Shown here piece after piece: positions 16,529 to 24,841 of a stretch of 25,371 nucleotides of DNA. Made by a program: the position numbers and the translations under genes. The notes beneath the pieces are model-generated. The model ran no database searches. It was not told the origin of the DNA and was given only the letters and a program-made list of their open reading frames with translations. The stretch spans positions 1-25,371 of the forward strand of contig JASLAX010000090.1 in the NCBI GenBank assembly GCA_030146875.1, in the 5' to 3' direction. How positions within the stretch are numbered: position 1 is the stretch's first letter; each line of letters begins with the position of its first letter. This DNA comes from Longimicrobiaceae bacterium. Its GTDB lineage: Bacteria; Gemmatimonadota; Gemmatimonadetes; Longimicrobiales; Longimicrobiaceae.

Positions 16529-17070
16529 ACGCCACCGCCACCGAGGCCAGGTTCGTGCAGGTCCCCGCCGGGCTCCTCCCCTCCCTGGTGCGCGCGCTGG
16601 CGCAGGGGCGCACGGGGATCGACGCAGTGACGCTGCTGCGCCAGGTGGGCTACGAGACGGGCGAGGCGGTGCACGAGGGGATCCTGGAGCACGTGAGCCG
16701 AGCGCACCCCGGGCAGGACCCGACCGAGATGGAGCCGGAGCGCTTCTGGGAGGCGGCCAGCGGCTTCTTCGAGGGGATGGGCTGGGGCTCGGTGCGCCTG
16801 GCGGAGCCGCACCCGGCCGTGGGCGCGCTGGAGCTGGACGGGTGGTTCGAGCAGGGCACGGACGAGGGCGTTCCCCCCGGGTGCCACCTGACCACGGGGC
16901 TCTTCGCGGACCTGCTCCGGCGCCTGGCCGGCGGCGACGTGGCGGTGATGGAGGTGGAGACCGGCCCGCGCCCGCGCCTGCTGATCGGCTCGCAGGAGAC
17001 GCTGGGCCGGATCTACGGCGAGATGGTGAACGGGACCCCCTGGGCACAGGCGGTCGCGCGCCTGGGCTGA
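16525..17070 (+). CDS. V4R-like domain protein of unknown function
   Basis: The 181-residue protein has an N-terminal helical part (LLPSLVRALAQ...DAVTLLRQVGYETGEAV, about 18-50). A FFEGMGWGSVRL stretch (about 81-92) and a PPGCHLTTGLFADLLRRLAGGDVAVMEVE block (about 116-144) follow. That arrangement resembles V4R (4-vinyl reductase-like) ligand-binding domains. Usual V4R proteins have a second cysteine-bearing motif after VE; here it reads TGPRPRLLIGS and lacks the cysteine. There is no signal peptide or membrane segment. The ATG overlaps the ligA stop, and a hairpin terminator follows 25 bp after its stop, so it is the last gene of the operon. Homology is judged by eye and is not certain; ligand and role are unknown. 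Confidence 0.6.
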   Translation: MNATATEARFVQVPAGLLPSLVRALAQGRTGIDAVTLLRQVGYETGEAVHEGILEHVSRAHPGQDPTEMEPERFWEAASGFFEGMGWGSVRLAEPHPAVGALELDGWFEQGTDEGVPPGCHLTTGLFADLLRRLAGGDVAVMEVETGPRPRLLIGSQETLGRIYGEMVNGTPWAQAVARLG

Positions 17071-17094
17071 GGCGACTGGAGCCACGCACACCGA

Positions 17095-17120
17095 CGGCCC
17101 GCCCCGGCGGGCCGTTCTTC
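17095..17120 (+). terminator. Hairpin terminator ending the response regulator-ligA operon
   Basis: CGGCCCGCC (17095-17103) and GGCGGGCCG (17106-17114) are perfect complements, followed by TTCTTC. The stem is GC-rich with a tight loop. It sits between the V4R-like gene and the ribosome site of ruvX. Confidence 0.6.
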
Positions 17121-17135
17121 GTAGGGAGGCACCGG

Positions 17136-17588
17136 ATGGGACGCACGATGGCCCTGGACTACGGCGAGCGGCGCATCGGCGTCGCCCTCTCCGACCCCAC
17201 GCGAACGATCGCGTCGCCGCTCACCACGCTGCAGCGGCGCGCCGGGAAGCGCCCGCCCTGGCCCGAGATCGCGAAGCTGGTGCAGGAGTACGAGGTGGAC
17301 GAGGCCGTCGTGGGCCTCCCCCTGGACCTGGCCGGGGACGAGGGGCCGTGGGCGGCGGAGGTGCGGGCGTTCGGCGAGGACCTGGCGCGGCGGACGGGGC
17401 TGGCGGTCCACTGGGTGGACGAGCGGATGACCTCCGTCATGGCGGAGCGCGCGGTCCGCGGGATGGGGCTGAAGCGCGGCCAGCGCGAGCAGAAGGAGAG
17501 GATCGACGCCGCGGCCGCCGCGCTGATCCTGGAAGGATACCTGGTCCGGCGGCGGCGCGAGGCCGCGGAAGGGGGTGCCGATGCGTAG
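17136..17588 (+). CDS. ruvX: RuvX/YqgF-type putative Holliday junction resolvase
   Basis: YqgF-family proteins have an RNase H fold and act in 16S rRNA 5'-end processing or in recombination. The 150-residue product shows MALDYGERRIGVALSD (5-20, with D8), VVGLPLDLAG (58-67), VDERMTS (94-100) and the final acidic IDAAAAALIL (123-132, with D124), all as expected. GGGAGG lies about 7 bases before the ATG at 17136. Its end overlaps the start of mltG by 8 bp, and a ruvX-mltG neighbourhood is common in bacteria. The frame is open far upstream, but the ribosome site and family N-terminus fix this start. Confidence 0.92.
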   Translation: MGRTMALDYGERRIGVALSDPTRTIASPLTTLQRRAGKRPPWPEIAKLVQEYEVDEAVVGLPLDLAGDEGPWAAEVRAFGEDLARRTGLAVHWVDERMTSVMAERAVRGMGLKRGQREQKERIDAAAAALILEGYLVRRRREAAEGGADA

Positions 17589-18579
17589 GTCCGCTCGCGG
17601 GCTCGCCGCCATGGCGACGCTCTTCCTCGCCGCGTGCGGGGGGGTGGAGGACGGCCCCCCGGTGCGCGTGACGATCCCCCCGGCCACGGGGCTCTCCGCC
17701 GCGGCGGACTCGCTGGCGGCGCGGGGGATCATCGGCTCCACGGCGGCGTTCAAGCTCTACGCGCGCTTTAAGGGCGGGGAGCGGGGGATCAAGCCCGGCG
17801 TGTACGAGATCCGCCCCGGCACCGGCTACGGCGACGTGCTGCGGAAGCTGGTGCGCGGCGATGTGGTGAAGGTGCGCGTGGTCGTGCCCGAGGGGTGGAC
17901 GCTGCAGGAGATCGCGCCCCGCATCGCCGCGGCCACGGGGGCGGACACCGCGGCCGTCCGCGCGGCGCTGCAGGACACGGCGGCCGACAGCCGCCACGAG
18001 GTGCCCGGGCCCACGCTGGAGGGCTACCTCTACCCCGCCACCTACAGTTTTCCCCTGGGCACGGGCACGGAGGCGGTGATCCGCAGCATGGTCCGGCGCT
18101 ACCGCGAGGCGTGGACGCCCGCGATGCGCGCCCGCGCCGACTCGCTGGGGATGACGGAGCGCGAGATCGTCGCGCTGGCCTCCATCGTGGAGAAGGAGGC
18201 GAAGGTGTGGACGGAGCGTCCCCGCATCTCCGCCGTGTACCACAACCGCCTGAAGAAGGGGATGCGCCTGGAGGCCGACCCCACGGTGCAGTACGCCCGC
18301 GGCGAGCACACGGGCCGCCTGCTCTACGCGCACATCGACGAGGTGGCGGACAACCCGTACAACACCTACCGCCACCGCGGCCTTCCCCCCGGCCCCATCG
18401 CGTCTCCCAGCCAGGGCGCGCTCAAGGCCGCCCTGTGGCCCGCGGAGGACGACGCCATCTTCTTCGTCGCCCGGCCCAACGGCACCCACGTCTTCACCCG
18501 CACCCTCGCCGAGCACAACGCCGCCAAGCGCGCCGTCCGCGCGGAGGCCAGGGGGGCGGCCGCGCCCGCGCGCCGGTGA
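17581..18579 (+). CDS. mltG: Endolytic murein transglycosylase MltG, predicted lipoprotein
   Basis: MltG cuts nascent peptidoglycan glycan strands and so sets their length. The 332-residue product has a YceG-type core with EGYLYPATYSF (148-158), the catalytic glutamate E204 in LASIVEKEAK (199-208), VYHNRLKKGMRLEADPTVQYA (219-239), YNTYRHRGLPPGPI (260-273) and NGTHVFTRT near the end. Instead of the usual transmembrane anchor it begins with a short signal ending in LAAC (16-19), a lipobox, so it is probably lipidated at C19. The ATG at 17581 has GGAAGGGGG upstream; a GTG two codons earlier is the alternative. It overlaps ruvX, and its stop overlaps the thiE start (GTGA). Confidence 0.92.
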   Translation: MRRSARGLAAMATLFLAACGGVEDGPPVRVTIPPATGLSAAADSLAARGIIGSTAAFKLYARFKGGERGIKPGVYEIRPGTGYGDVLRKLVRGDVVKVRVVVPEGWTLQEIAPRIAAATGADTAAVRAALQDTAADSRHEVPGPTLEGYLYPATYSFPLGTGTEAVIRSMVRRYREAWTPAMRARADSLGMTEREIVALASIVEKEAKVWTERPRISAVYHNRLKKGMRLEADPTVQYARGEHTGRLLYAHIDEVADNPYNTYRHRGLPPGPIASPSQGALKAALWPAEDDAIFFVARPNGTHVFTRTLAEHNAAKRAVRAEARGAAAPARR

Positions 18580-19223
18580 CGTCCTCGACGCCGCGCGAGG
18601 CGCTGGCCCGCGCGCTGCGGCTGCTGGTGGTGACGGACGAGCCGCTCCGCCCCGGCCGCGACCTGGTGGAGACGGTTCGCGCCGCCCTTCGCGGCGGGGC
18701 CGGCTCCATCCAGCTCCGCGCCAAGACGGCCGGCGCGCGGGAGCAGGTGGAGATCGCCCGGGCGCTGCTGGCGGAGACCCGCGCCGCCGGGGCCCTGCTC
18801 TTCGTGAACGACCGCGTGGACGTGGCCCTGGCCGCCGGGGCGGACGGCGCGCACGTGGGGGACGACGACCTGCCGCTCGCCCCGGCCCGCGCCATCTCCC
18901 CGCCCGGCTTCCTCCTGGGCCGCTCGGCGGAGACGGCGGAGATCGCGGCCGAGGCGGAGCGCGAGGGGGCGGACTACGTCGGCGTGGGTCCCGTCTACGC
19001 CACCGCGTCCAAGGCGGACGCGGGGAGCCCCGTCGGGATCGAGCGGATCCGCGCCGTCGTCTCGGCCGTCGGCATCCCGGTGGTGGGGATCGGGGGGATC
19101 GACGCCGCGAACGCGGGCGCCGTGGCGCGGGCGGGCGCGGCGGGCGTGGCGGTCATCCGCGCGGTGATGCACGCGGACGACGTGGAGGCGGCGGCGCGGG
19201 AGATCGTGCGGGCGATGGGCTGA
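18576..19223 (+). CDS. thiE: Thiamine-phosphate synthase
   Basis: ThiE couples hydroxymethylpyrimidine diphosphate with the thiazole phosphate to make thiamine phosphate. The 215-residue TIM-barrel protein shows SIQLRAK (44-50), LFVNDRVDVALAAGADGAHVG (75-95), YVGVGPVYATASK (134-146) and VVGIGGI (169-175), in the right order and spacing. The GTG at 18576 overlaps the mltG stop (GTGA). No other thiamine gene is nearby. It ends 39 bp from the 3' end of the convergent NtrC-like gene, and that junction carries a CCTCACCCC scrap of the intergenic repeat family. Confidence 0.92.
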   Translation: MTSSTPREALARALRLLVVTDEPLRPGRDLVETVRAALRGGAGSIQLRAKTAGAREQVEIARALLAETRAAGALLFVNDRVDVALAAGADGAHVGDDDLPLAPARAISPPGFLLGRSAETAEIAAEAEREGADYVGVGPVYATASKADAGSPVGIERIRAVVSAVGIPVVGIGGIDAANAGAVARAGAAGVAVIRAVMHADDVEAAAREIVRAMG

Positions 19224-19262
19224 GGGCGGGCGGCGGAGGCCCTCACCCCGGCCGACGCCAGC

Positions 19263-20678
19263 CTAGTCCCGCCCCTCCAGCTCGTACTTCGACAGCATCC
19301 GGTGGATCGTCTTGCGATCGATCCCGGCGGAGCGGGCGGCCTGGGAGATGTTGCCGCCGTGGCGGCGGAGCAGGTCGCGCAGGTACTCCTTCTCGAACAT
19401 CGAGATGGCGTCGGACTTGGCGTCGTGGAACGGCTGGTCGGCGTTGAAGGCGAGCGCCGGGCGTCCACCCGGCCCCACCCGGGCCGACAGCTCCTCGGGC
19501 AGGTCCTCGGGGTTGATCTCCTGCCCCGGAAGGCAGAGCGAGACCACGCGCTCCGTCACGTTCTGCAGCTCCCGCACGTTCCCAGGCCACTCGTACTCGG
19601 TGAGCACCCGCAGCGACTCGCCGGCGAAGCGGAGCTGCCCGCGGTCGTACTCCTGCGCGTAGCGCCGCAGGAAGTGCTGCGCCAGCGCGGGAATGTCCTC
19701 GCGGCGGGAGCGGAGGGGCGGCAGCTTCAGGGGAACGACGTTCAGGCGGTAGAGCAGGTCCTGCCGGAGCTGGTTCTCGCGCACCGCCTGCTCGGGATCG
19801 CGGTTCGTGGCCGAGACCCAGCGCACGTCGATGGGGATCTCGCCCTCGCCGCCCACGCGGCGGATCTTGCGCTCCTGGATCACGCGGAGGAGCTTGGCCT
19901 GCAGGTCCATGCTCATCTCGGTGATCTCGTCCAGGAAGAACGTCCCCCCGGCGGCCGACTCCAGCAGGCCCCGGCGCTGCACGTCCGCCCCGGTGAAGGC
20001 GCCCTTCTCGTGCCCGAAGAGCTCGCTCTCCAGCAGGTGGTCCGGGAGCGCGGCGCAGTTGATGGCCACGAACGGCCGGGCCGACCGGCGCGAGTTGGTG
20101 TGGATGGCGCGCGCGATCAGCTCCTTCCCCGTGCCCGACTCGCCGGAGACGAAGACGCTGGCCTCGGTGGGAGCCACGCGCGAGACGATGGAGAAGACCT
20201 TCTGGATCGACTCGCTGGCCCCGATGATGTTCTCGAACGAGTACTGCTTCTTGAGCTGGTCGCGGAGCTGGGCGTTGTCGCGGACGAGCTGCACCTGCTG
20301 CGCCGCGCGGCCGATCAGGATGCGGAGCTGCGTGGCCGTGAAGGGCTTGGGGATGTAGTCGTACGCCCCCGCGCGGATGGCCTCCACGCTGCTGTCCACC
20401 GTGGCGAAGCCGGTGATCATCACCACCAGCGTCTCGGGCGTGAGCCGCTTCACCTCCTTGAGCAGCGCCAGCCCGTCCATGTCCGGCAGCATCAGGTCCG
20501 TCAGCACGATGTCGGGCCGGTGGCGCCGCGCGTTGTCCAGCGCGTTCCTGCCCCGCCCCTCCGTGTAGACGGTGTATCCCTCATTCGAGAGGATCTGGGC
20601 GCAGCTCTTCACCAGCAGCTCCTCGTCGTCCACGATGAGCACGGTGATGGGCACGGCCGGTTCCGACGACTCGCTCAT
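19263..20678 (-). CDS. NtrC-family sigma-54-dependent response regulator
   Basis: The 471-residue regulator activates sigma-54 promoters when phosphorylated. The receiver (about 10-128) has D17/D18, phospho-acceptor D61 and K111. The AAA+ domain (about 150-380) has Walker A GESGTGKE (179-186), the sigma-54 contact loop GAFTGA (226-231) and Walker B GGTFFLDE (244-251). The C-terminal Fis-type helix-turn-helix is GNISQAARSAGIDRKTIHRML. The ATG at 20678 gives the family N-terminus but lacks a ribosome site. An in-frame ATG at 20741 lies 1-2 nt after the predicted transcription start and would give 21 extra residues by leaderless initiation. No partner kinase is in the window, so the signal is unknown. 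Confidence 0.94.
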   Translation of the reverse strand: MSESSEPAVPITVLIVDDEELLVKSCAQILSNEGYTVYTEGRGRNALDNARRHRPDIVLTDLMLPDMDGLALLKEVKRLTPETLVVMITGFATVDSSVEAIRAGAYDYIPKPFTATQLRILIGRAAQQVQLVRDNAQLRDQLKKQYSFENIIGASESIQKVFSIVSRVAPTEASVFVSGESGTGKELIARAIHTNSRRSARPFVAINCAALPDHLLESELFGHEKGAFTGADVQRRGLLESAAGGTFFLDEITEMSMDLQAKLLRVIQERKIRRVGGEGEIPIDVRWVSATNRDPEQAVRENQLRQDLLYRLNVVPLKLPPLRSRREDIPALAQHFLRRYAQEYDRGQLRFAGESLRVLTEYEWPGNVRELQNVTERVVSLCLPGQEINPEDLPEELSARVGPGGRPALAFNADQPFHDAKSDAISMFEKEYLRDLLRRHGGNISQAARSAGIDRKTIHRMLSKYELEGRD

Positions 20679-20749
20679 GGCTTGGGAAGGGAGGGACACG
20701 GTGCCGCGGGATGGGATCCGAAGGCCGCGAATGGCGACCATTTCTCGAC

Positions 20750-20778
20750 AGTATAGACCTTTGCCGGAGCGCGTGCAA
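20750..20778 (-). promoter_or_regulatory. Near-consensus promoter of the NtrC-like regulator
   Basis: TTGCAC (20778-20773), a 17-bp spacer and TATACT (20755-20750) form the best sigma-70-type promoter in the window. Transcription would start near 20743. The -35 box coincides with the putative GTG start (20773) of the divergent hydrolase gene. Confidence 0.7.
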
Positions 20779-21878
20779 CGTGCCGCGGCCCGCCCGTTCG
20801 GCTGGGCGGCGGCGCTGCGGATCCTCCCCCACGCCGCCCTCCTCGCCCTCGCCGGGTGCGCCTCCGCGCCCCGCGCGCCCGCCCCCGCCGCCTGCCGGCC
20901 CGCGTACGTGGAGGCCGCCGCGCTGCTGGACGGCGCCGTCGCGGCCACGGGCGCGGCGGGCGGAGCGCTGGTCGTGCTCCGCGGCGGCGTCACCGTCTGC
21001 GAGGCGTCCGCGGGGGCGCTGACGCCGGACTCCGCCGTCCCGCTGGCGTCGGCCAGCAAGTGGCTCGCGGCCGCGGCCGTGCTCGCGCTGGCGGACGAGG
21101 GGCGCCTCTCGCTGGACGAGCCGGTGTCCGCCCGCGTCACGGCGGAGGGCGCCGCCGGGCGCTTCACCCTGCGCCAGGCGCTCTCCCACACCTCCGGCCT
21201 GGCGCCGGACCACCCCTGTCTCGGAGTGCCCTTCCTCGCGCTCTCCGACTGCGGGCGCATGGTGGCGGAGGAGGGCCTCGCCTTCGCCTCCGGCCGCGCC
21301 TTCCAGTACGGCGGAGGCGCGTACCAGCTCGCCGGCGCGGCGGCGGAGGCGGCCGCGGGCGAGCCGTGGGGCCGCCTCTTCGACGGGCGCATCGCCCGGC
21401 CGCTGGGGATGCGCCCCGGCGCGTGGGGACGGCCCGGAACCCGGTGCTCGCCGGCGGGGCGCGCGCGAGCCCCCGCGACTACGCGCGCTTCCTGGAGATG
21501 CTGCGTCGCGGGGGAACGGCGCCCGACGGCCGGCGGGTCCTCTCCCCCGCGGCGGTGCGGGAGACGATGCGCGACCAGCTCCCGGCGGACGTGGCGCGGC
21601 GCCCCCGCACCGTCCGCGGCTATGGGCTGGGTGCTTGGATCGAAGCGGCGGACTCCGCCGCCCACGCGACGGAGGCCTCCGCGCCGGGCGACACGGGCGT
21701 CCTCCCCTGGATCGACCTGCCCCGCGGCCTCGTCGCGGTGGTCGTCCTGCCGCGCGACCCGCGCACGCCACCCCCGGGCCGCCGCTGGGCCGAGGAGATC
21801 CGCCGCGCCGTCTCGCGCGGGGTGGACGCGGAGCGGGCGGCGGAAGGGTTGCGCCCGCCGCGGCCCGCCGGTAACTAG
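20773..21878 (+). pseudogene. Beta-lactamase-fold serine hydrolase lipoprotein, frameshifted
   Basis: Two overlapping frames together encode one class C-like serine hydrolase. The first part, from the GTG at 20773 (GGAG 3 bases upstream), has a lipoprotein signal with lipobox LAGC (26-29), the catalytic tetrad SASK in PLASASKW, LSHTSGL, and YGGGAYQLAG in place of the usual YxN. After a G4 run at 21425-21428 the reading moves to the frame that encodes NPVLAGGARASPRDYARFLEML and then GDTGVLPWIDLPRGLVAVVVLP, the family's C-terminal part, ending at TAG 21876-21878. Adding one G would restore a single frame reading GAWGTARNPVLAGG. It is a recent pseudogene, a sequencing error or a programmed shift; the rest is undamaged. 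The substrate is unknown, and esterase or peptidase activity is as likely as beta-lactamase. Confidence 0.75.
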
Positions 21879-21922
21879 TTCCACACCGGCCGGCCCGCGC
21901 CCCGCACGCCACCCCTTCACCG

Positions 21923-23056
21923 ATGCTCACCCTCCACACCCTCGCCGCCCCCGAGCTGGACCGCTTCCTGGAGCGCCAGAAGGCGTCCGCCGCGCTGCCG
22001 GCCGACGTGGACTTCGGCCTGCACCTGCGGCAGATCCTGGAGAAGGCGTGCGAGCTCGTGCCCTCGGAGTCGGGGTCCATCCTGCTGGACGACCCGTTGC
22101 GGAAGGGCGGCCGGAGGGAGGAGAACGACCTGAGCTTCGTGGCGGCGTTCGGCCCCGCGGCGGGTGGGCTCCCGGGCAGGACGCTCTCCGCGCGCGAGGG
22201 GATCGTGGGCAAGGTCTACCGCACCGGCAGCCCGCACCTCGCGCGCGAGGCCCGCGCCGACGCCTCCTTCTCCGGCGAGGTGGACCGCGAGCTGGGGCAC
22301 CTCACCCAGTCCGTCGTCGCCGTCCCCATCTCCATCGGCACCACCGTCTGCGGGGTGATCGAGCTGATCAACCGGCTGGACGGGGCGCCCTTCGACCGCC
22401 GCGACCTGGTGCTGCTGGAGATCTTCGCCAGCTACACCTCCTCCGCCCTGCAGAACGCGCTGGACGCCCGGCGGGCCGCTGACCTGGCGAAGCGCGACGA
22501 CCTCACGGGGCTGGCGAACGACCGCTGGATGCACGTGCGGCTGACGGCGCTGCTCGCGGAGGCGGAGGCGTCGGGCGATCCCCTCTCGGTCGTCTTCCTG
22601 GACCTGGACGGCTTCAAGGCGGTGAACGACACGCATGGGCACCTGGCCGGCAGCCAGGTGCTCCGCGAGATGGGCTACCTGCTGCGCCGCGTGGTGGACC
22701 CGCGCCCCGCGATCATCGCGCGCTACGGCGGCGACGAGTTCGTGGTCGGCCTTCCCGGCGCCGGCCTGGACGAGGCGGCGGCCGTCGCCGAGACCATCCG
22801 CGCCACCATCGCGGGCAACACGTTCATCGAGCGCGCGTACGGCGACGAGCTTCCCGCCCTCCGCCTCACCGGCCGCATCGCCGCCTCCATCGGCGTCGCC
22901 GAGCACCGGCCCGACGGCTCCACCGCCGCGCCGCACGTGAAGGAATCCGCCCTCCTCCGCCGCGCCGATGCCGCCATGTACCGCGCGAAGGCGCTGGGGA
23001 AGAACCGCGTCGTCCGCGCGAAGGAGGACGAGGAGCGGGCGGGAAACGAGGGGTAA
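21923..23056 (+). CDS. GAF-GGDEF protein, probable diguanylate cyclase
   Basis: The 377-residue cytoplasmic protein has an N-terminal GAF domain (about 30-180; GSILLDD, GIVGKVYRTG, VVAVPISIGTTVCGVIELIN) and a C-terminal GGDEF domain (about 190-366). The active-site motif is RYGGDEF (267-273), and LDLDGFKAVNDTHGH (226-240) supplies the nucleotide and metal site. The inhibitory RxxD I-site is missing: the equivalent positions are P260 and A263. It may therefore escape product inhibition, in contrast to the REC-GGDEF protein at 13494-14468. The ATG at 21923 lacks a ribosome site, but the residues after it fit. It follows the broken hydrolase gene by 44 bp and is convergent with the next hydrolase. 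Confidence 0.92.
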   Translation: MLTLHTLAAPELDRFLERQKASAALPADVDFGLHLRQILEKACELVPSESGSILLDDPLRKGGRREENDLSFVAAFGPAAGGLPGRTLSAREGIVGKVYRTGSPHLAREARADASFSGEVDRELGHLTQSVVAVPISIGTTVCGVIELINRLDGAPFDRRDLVLLEIFASYTSSALQNALDARRAADLAKRDDLTGLANDRWMHVRLTALLAEAEASGDPLSVVFLDLDGFKAVNDTHGHLAGSQVLREMGYLLRRVVDPRPAIIARYGGDEFVVGLPGAGLDEAAAVAETIRATIAGNTFIERAYGDELPALRLTGRIAASIGVAEHRPDGSTAAPHVKESALLRRADAAMYRAKALGKNRVVRAKEDEERAGNEG

Positions 23057-23113
23057 GCGGCATCGGCCGCGGGATCCCCTCACCCCCGGCCAAGGCCCGC
23101 CTCCGCCCGTTCT

Positions 23114-24841
23114 CTACGGAAGGCGCGGCCCGGGCACCTGCCTGCCGCTCTGGTGCAGGACCAGCCCGATCACGGCGCCGGCGGCATCCACCTGGAACAC
23201 GATCGCGGCGTCCACCTCCTGGATGCGAAAGCGCGTGTCGCTCTCCGGGACCAGCATCCCCTCCGGCTGGCCGGTGGCCTGCGCCCGCAGCCCGTTCCCC
23301 TCGCGGCGAACGGCGATCACGAAGTTGGGGGCGAGCTGGTAGCGGCCCACGTACCGGTCCAGCACCGCCGGCGCCACCGCCACCGCGGGCGGGTTCGCGA
23401 GCGCGAGGATGGAGTCCGCACGCTCGGCGGTGCGCGGCGCCAGCTCCTCCGGTCCCAGGCGCTGCCTGACCGTCATCCCCGTCACGGCCCGGTTCGCGCC
23501 GCGGATGAAGCGCACGCGGGCGCCGCTGGCGAACACGAACCGGTCCCTGCCCAGCGGCGTCATGGCCAGGCGCGGGCTGCGGCCGCGGACGCTGTACAGC
23601 GTAGTGCCCTCGCGGACGACCACGCGCCGGTCGGTGTCGTTGAGGCGGTACACGCCCGTGTACGCGTCCAGCGCCTCGGCCGTCATGGGGACCGGGGCTG
23701 GCCCGGCCGGCTCGCCCAGCAGCCGCCCGGCGATCCGGCGCGAGATCTCGTCGGGGTTGCGGGCCGGCTCGCGCTGGTGGTTCGCCAGCACGATCACGTG
23801 CAGCCGCTCCGACGGAATCCACAGCCCGTTGGTGCTGAAGCCGGGGATGTCGCCGCCGTGCTCGATGGTGGGCTTGCCGGCGGCCTCGGCGACGAACCAC
23901 CCGTAGCCATACCCGCTGCTCATCCCGTTGGTGAGCGCGAACGGCGTGAAGACGCGGCGCCAGGTCTCCGGCTTGAGCAGGCGGTCCTCGGCCACAGCAC
24001 GCTGCCAGATCAGCACGTCGTCCACGGTGGAGATCAGCGCGCCGGCAGCGTAGGGCTGCGTCATGCTCACGAAGTCCGCCACGCGGATCTCCGCCGTCGT
24101 CCCCACGCGGTCGTAGCCGGGCACGCGTCCCGGGACCACCGCGGTCGCCACCTCGTACGCGCTGTTGCGCATCCCCAGCGGTTCGAAGATGCGAGTGCGG
24201 ACGAAGTCCGCGTACGTCATCCCCGAGACCTTCTCGATGATGGCGCCCAGGAGCACGTATCCCGAGTTGTTGTACGAAAACCGCTCGCCCGGCGCGAAGT
24301 TCATGGGCTGGTCGCGGAACATCGCGATCAGCGAGTCGACGCTCAGGTCGCGGCGGGCCCCGTCGCGGAACGACGAGATCCCGGTGTAGCTCTGGATGCC
24401 CGAGGTGTGCGTGAGCAGGTGCTCCACCGTGATGCGGCGGCCGTGCGTGGGGTAGTCGGGGAAGAACTTCGTGATCTCGTCCTGCAGCCCGACCTTCCCC
24501 TCCTCCACCAGCATCAGCACCGCGACGGCGGTGAACTGCTTGGTGATGGAGCCCAGGCGAAAGACGTGCTCGGGCCGCAGCGGCACCCCCAGCTCCAGGC
24601 TGGCGCTGCCGTACGCCTTCCGCATCAGCACGCGCCCATCACGGGCCACCAGCACGGCGGCTCCGGGACCGCTGGCCGGGTACAGCGCCGCGAGCGCGGA
24701 GTCGATCGGCGCCAGCGCGGGGTCGACGACCACCGGCCTCGCGGCCGGAGCGCCCGCCTGCGCGCGCAGGACGGGCCCGGGAACGGATAGCAGCAACGGC
24801 GCCAGGACGGCCAGTCGGCGCAGCATGGGCGAGCGAATCAT
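23114..24841 (-). CDS. Secreted beta-lactamase-fold serine hydrolase (class C-like)
   Basis: The 575-residue protein belongs to the beta-lactamase/D-alanyl-D-alanine carboxypeptidase-like serine hydrolases. A Sec signal peptide ends near AQA (27-29). The catalytic motifs are SITK (98-101), YNN (190-192) and HGG (328-330), together with LLTHTSGI (142-149) and GYGYGWFV (310-317). Two C-terminal beta-rich repeats, starting near DAYTGVYRL (about 393) and DRYVGRYQL (about 507), resemble the accessory domains (DUF3471-like) found in this group. The protein is probably periplasmic or exported. Start candidates are 24841 and an ATG at 24826; neither has a clear ribosome site. Peptidase, esterase and beta-lactamase roles cannot be separated from sequence. 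Confidence 0.9.
   Translation of the reverse strand: MIRSPMLRRLAVLAPLLLSVPGPVLRAQAGAPAARPVVVDPALAPIDSALAALYPASGPGAAVLVARDGRVLMRKAYGSASLELGVPLRPEHVFRLGSITKQFTAVAVLMLVEEGKVGLQDEITKFFPDYPTHGRRITVEHLLTHTSGIQSYTGISSFRDGARRDLSVDSLIAMFRDQPMNFAPGERFSYNNSGYVLLGAIIEKVSGMTYADFVRTRIFEPLGMRNSAYEVATAVVPGRVPGYDRVGTTAEIRVADFVSMTQPYAAGALISTVDDVLIWQRAVAEDRLLKPETWRRVFTPFALTNGMSSGYGYGWFVAEAAGKPTIEHGGDIPGFSTNGLWIPSERLHVIVLANHQREPARNPDEISRRIAGRLLGEPAGPAPVPMTAEALDAYTGVYRLNDTDRRVVVREGTTLYSVRGRSPRLAMTPLGRDRFVFASGARVRFIRGANRAVTGMTVRQRLGPEELAPRTAERADSILALANPPAVAVAPAVLDRYVGRYQLAPNFVIAVRREGNGLRAQATGQPEGMLVPESDTRFRIQEVDAAIVFQVDAAGAVIGLVLHQSGRQVPGPRLP

Noticed and set aside
14402..17146. 914-codon minus-strand frame opposite ligA and the V4R-like gene
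   Set aside because: It is the complement of the coupled plus-strand operon and its product is low-complexity.
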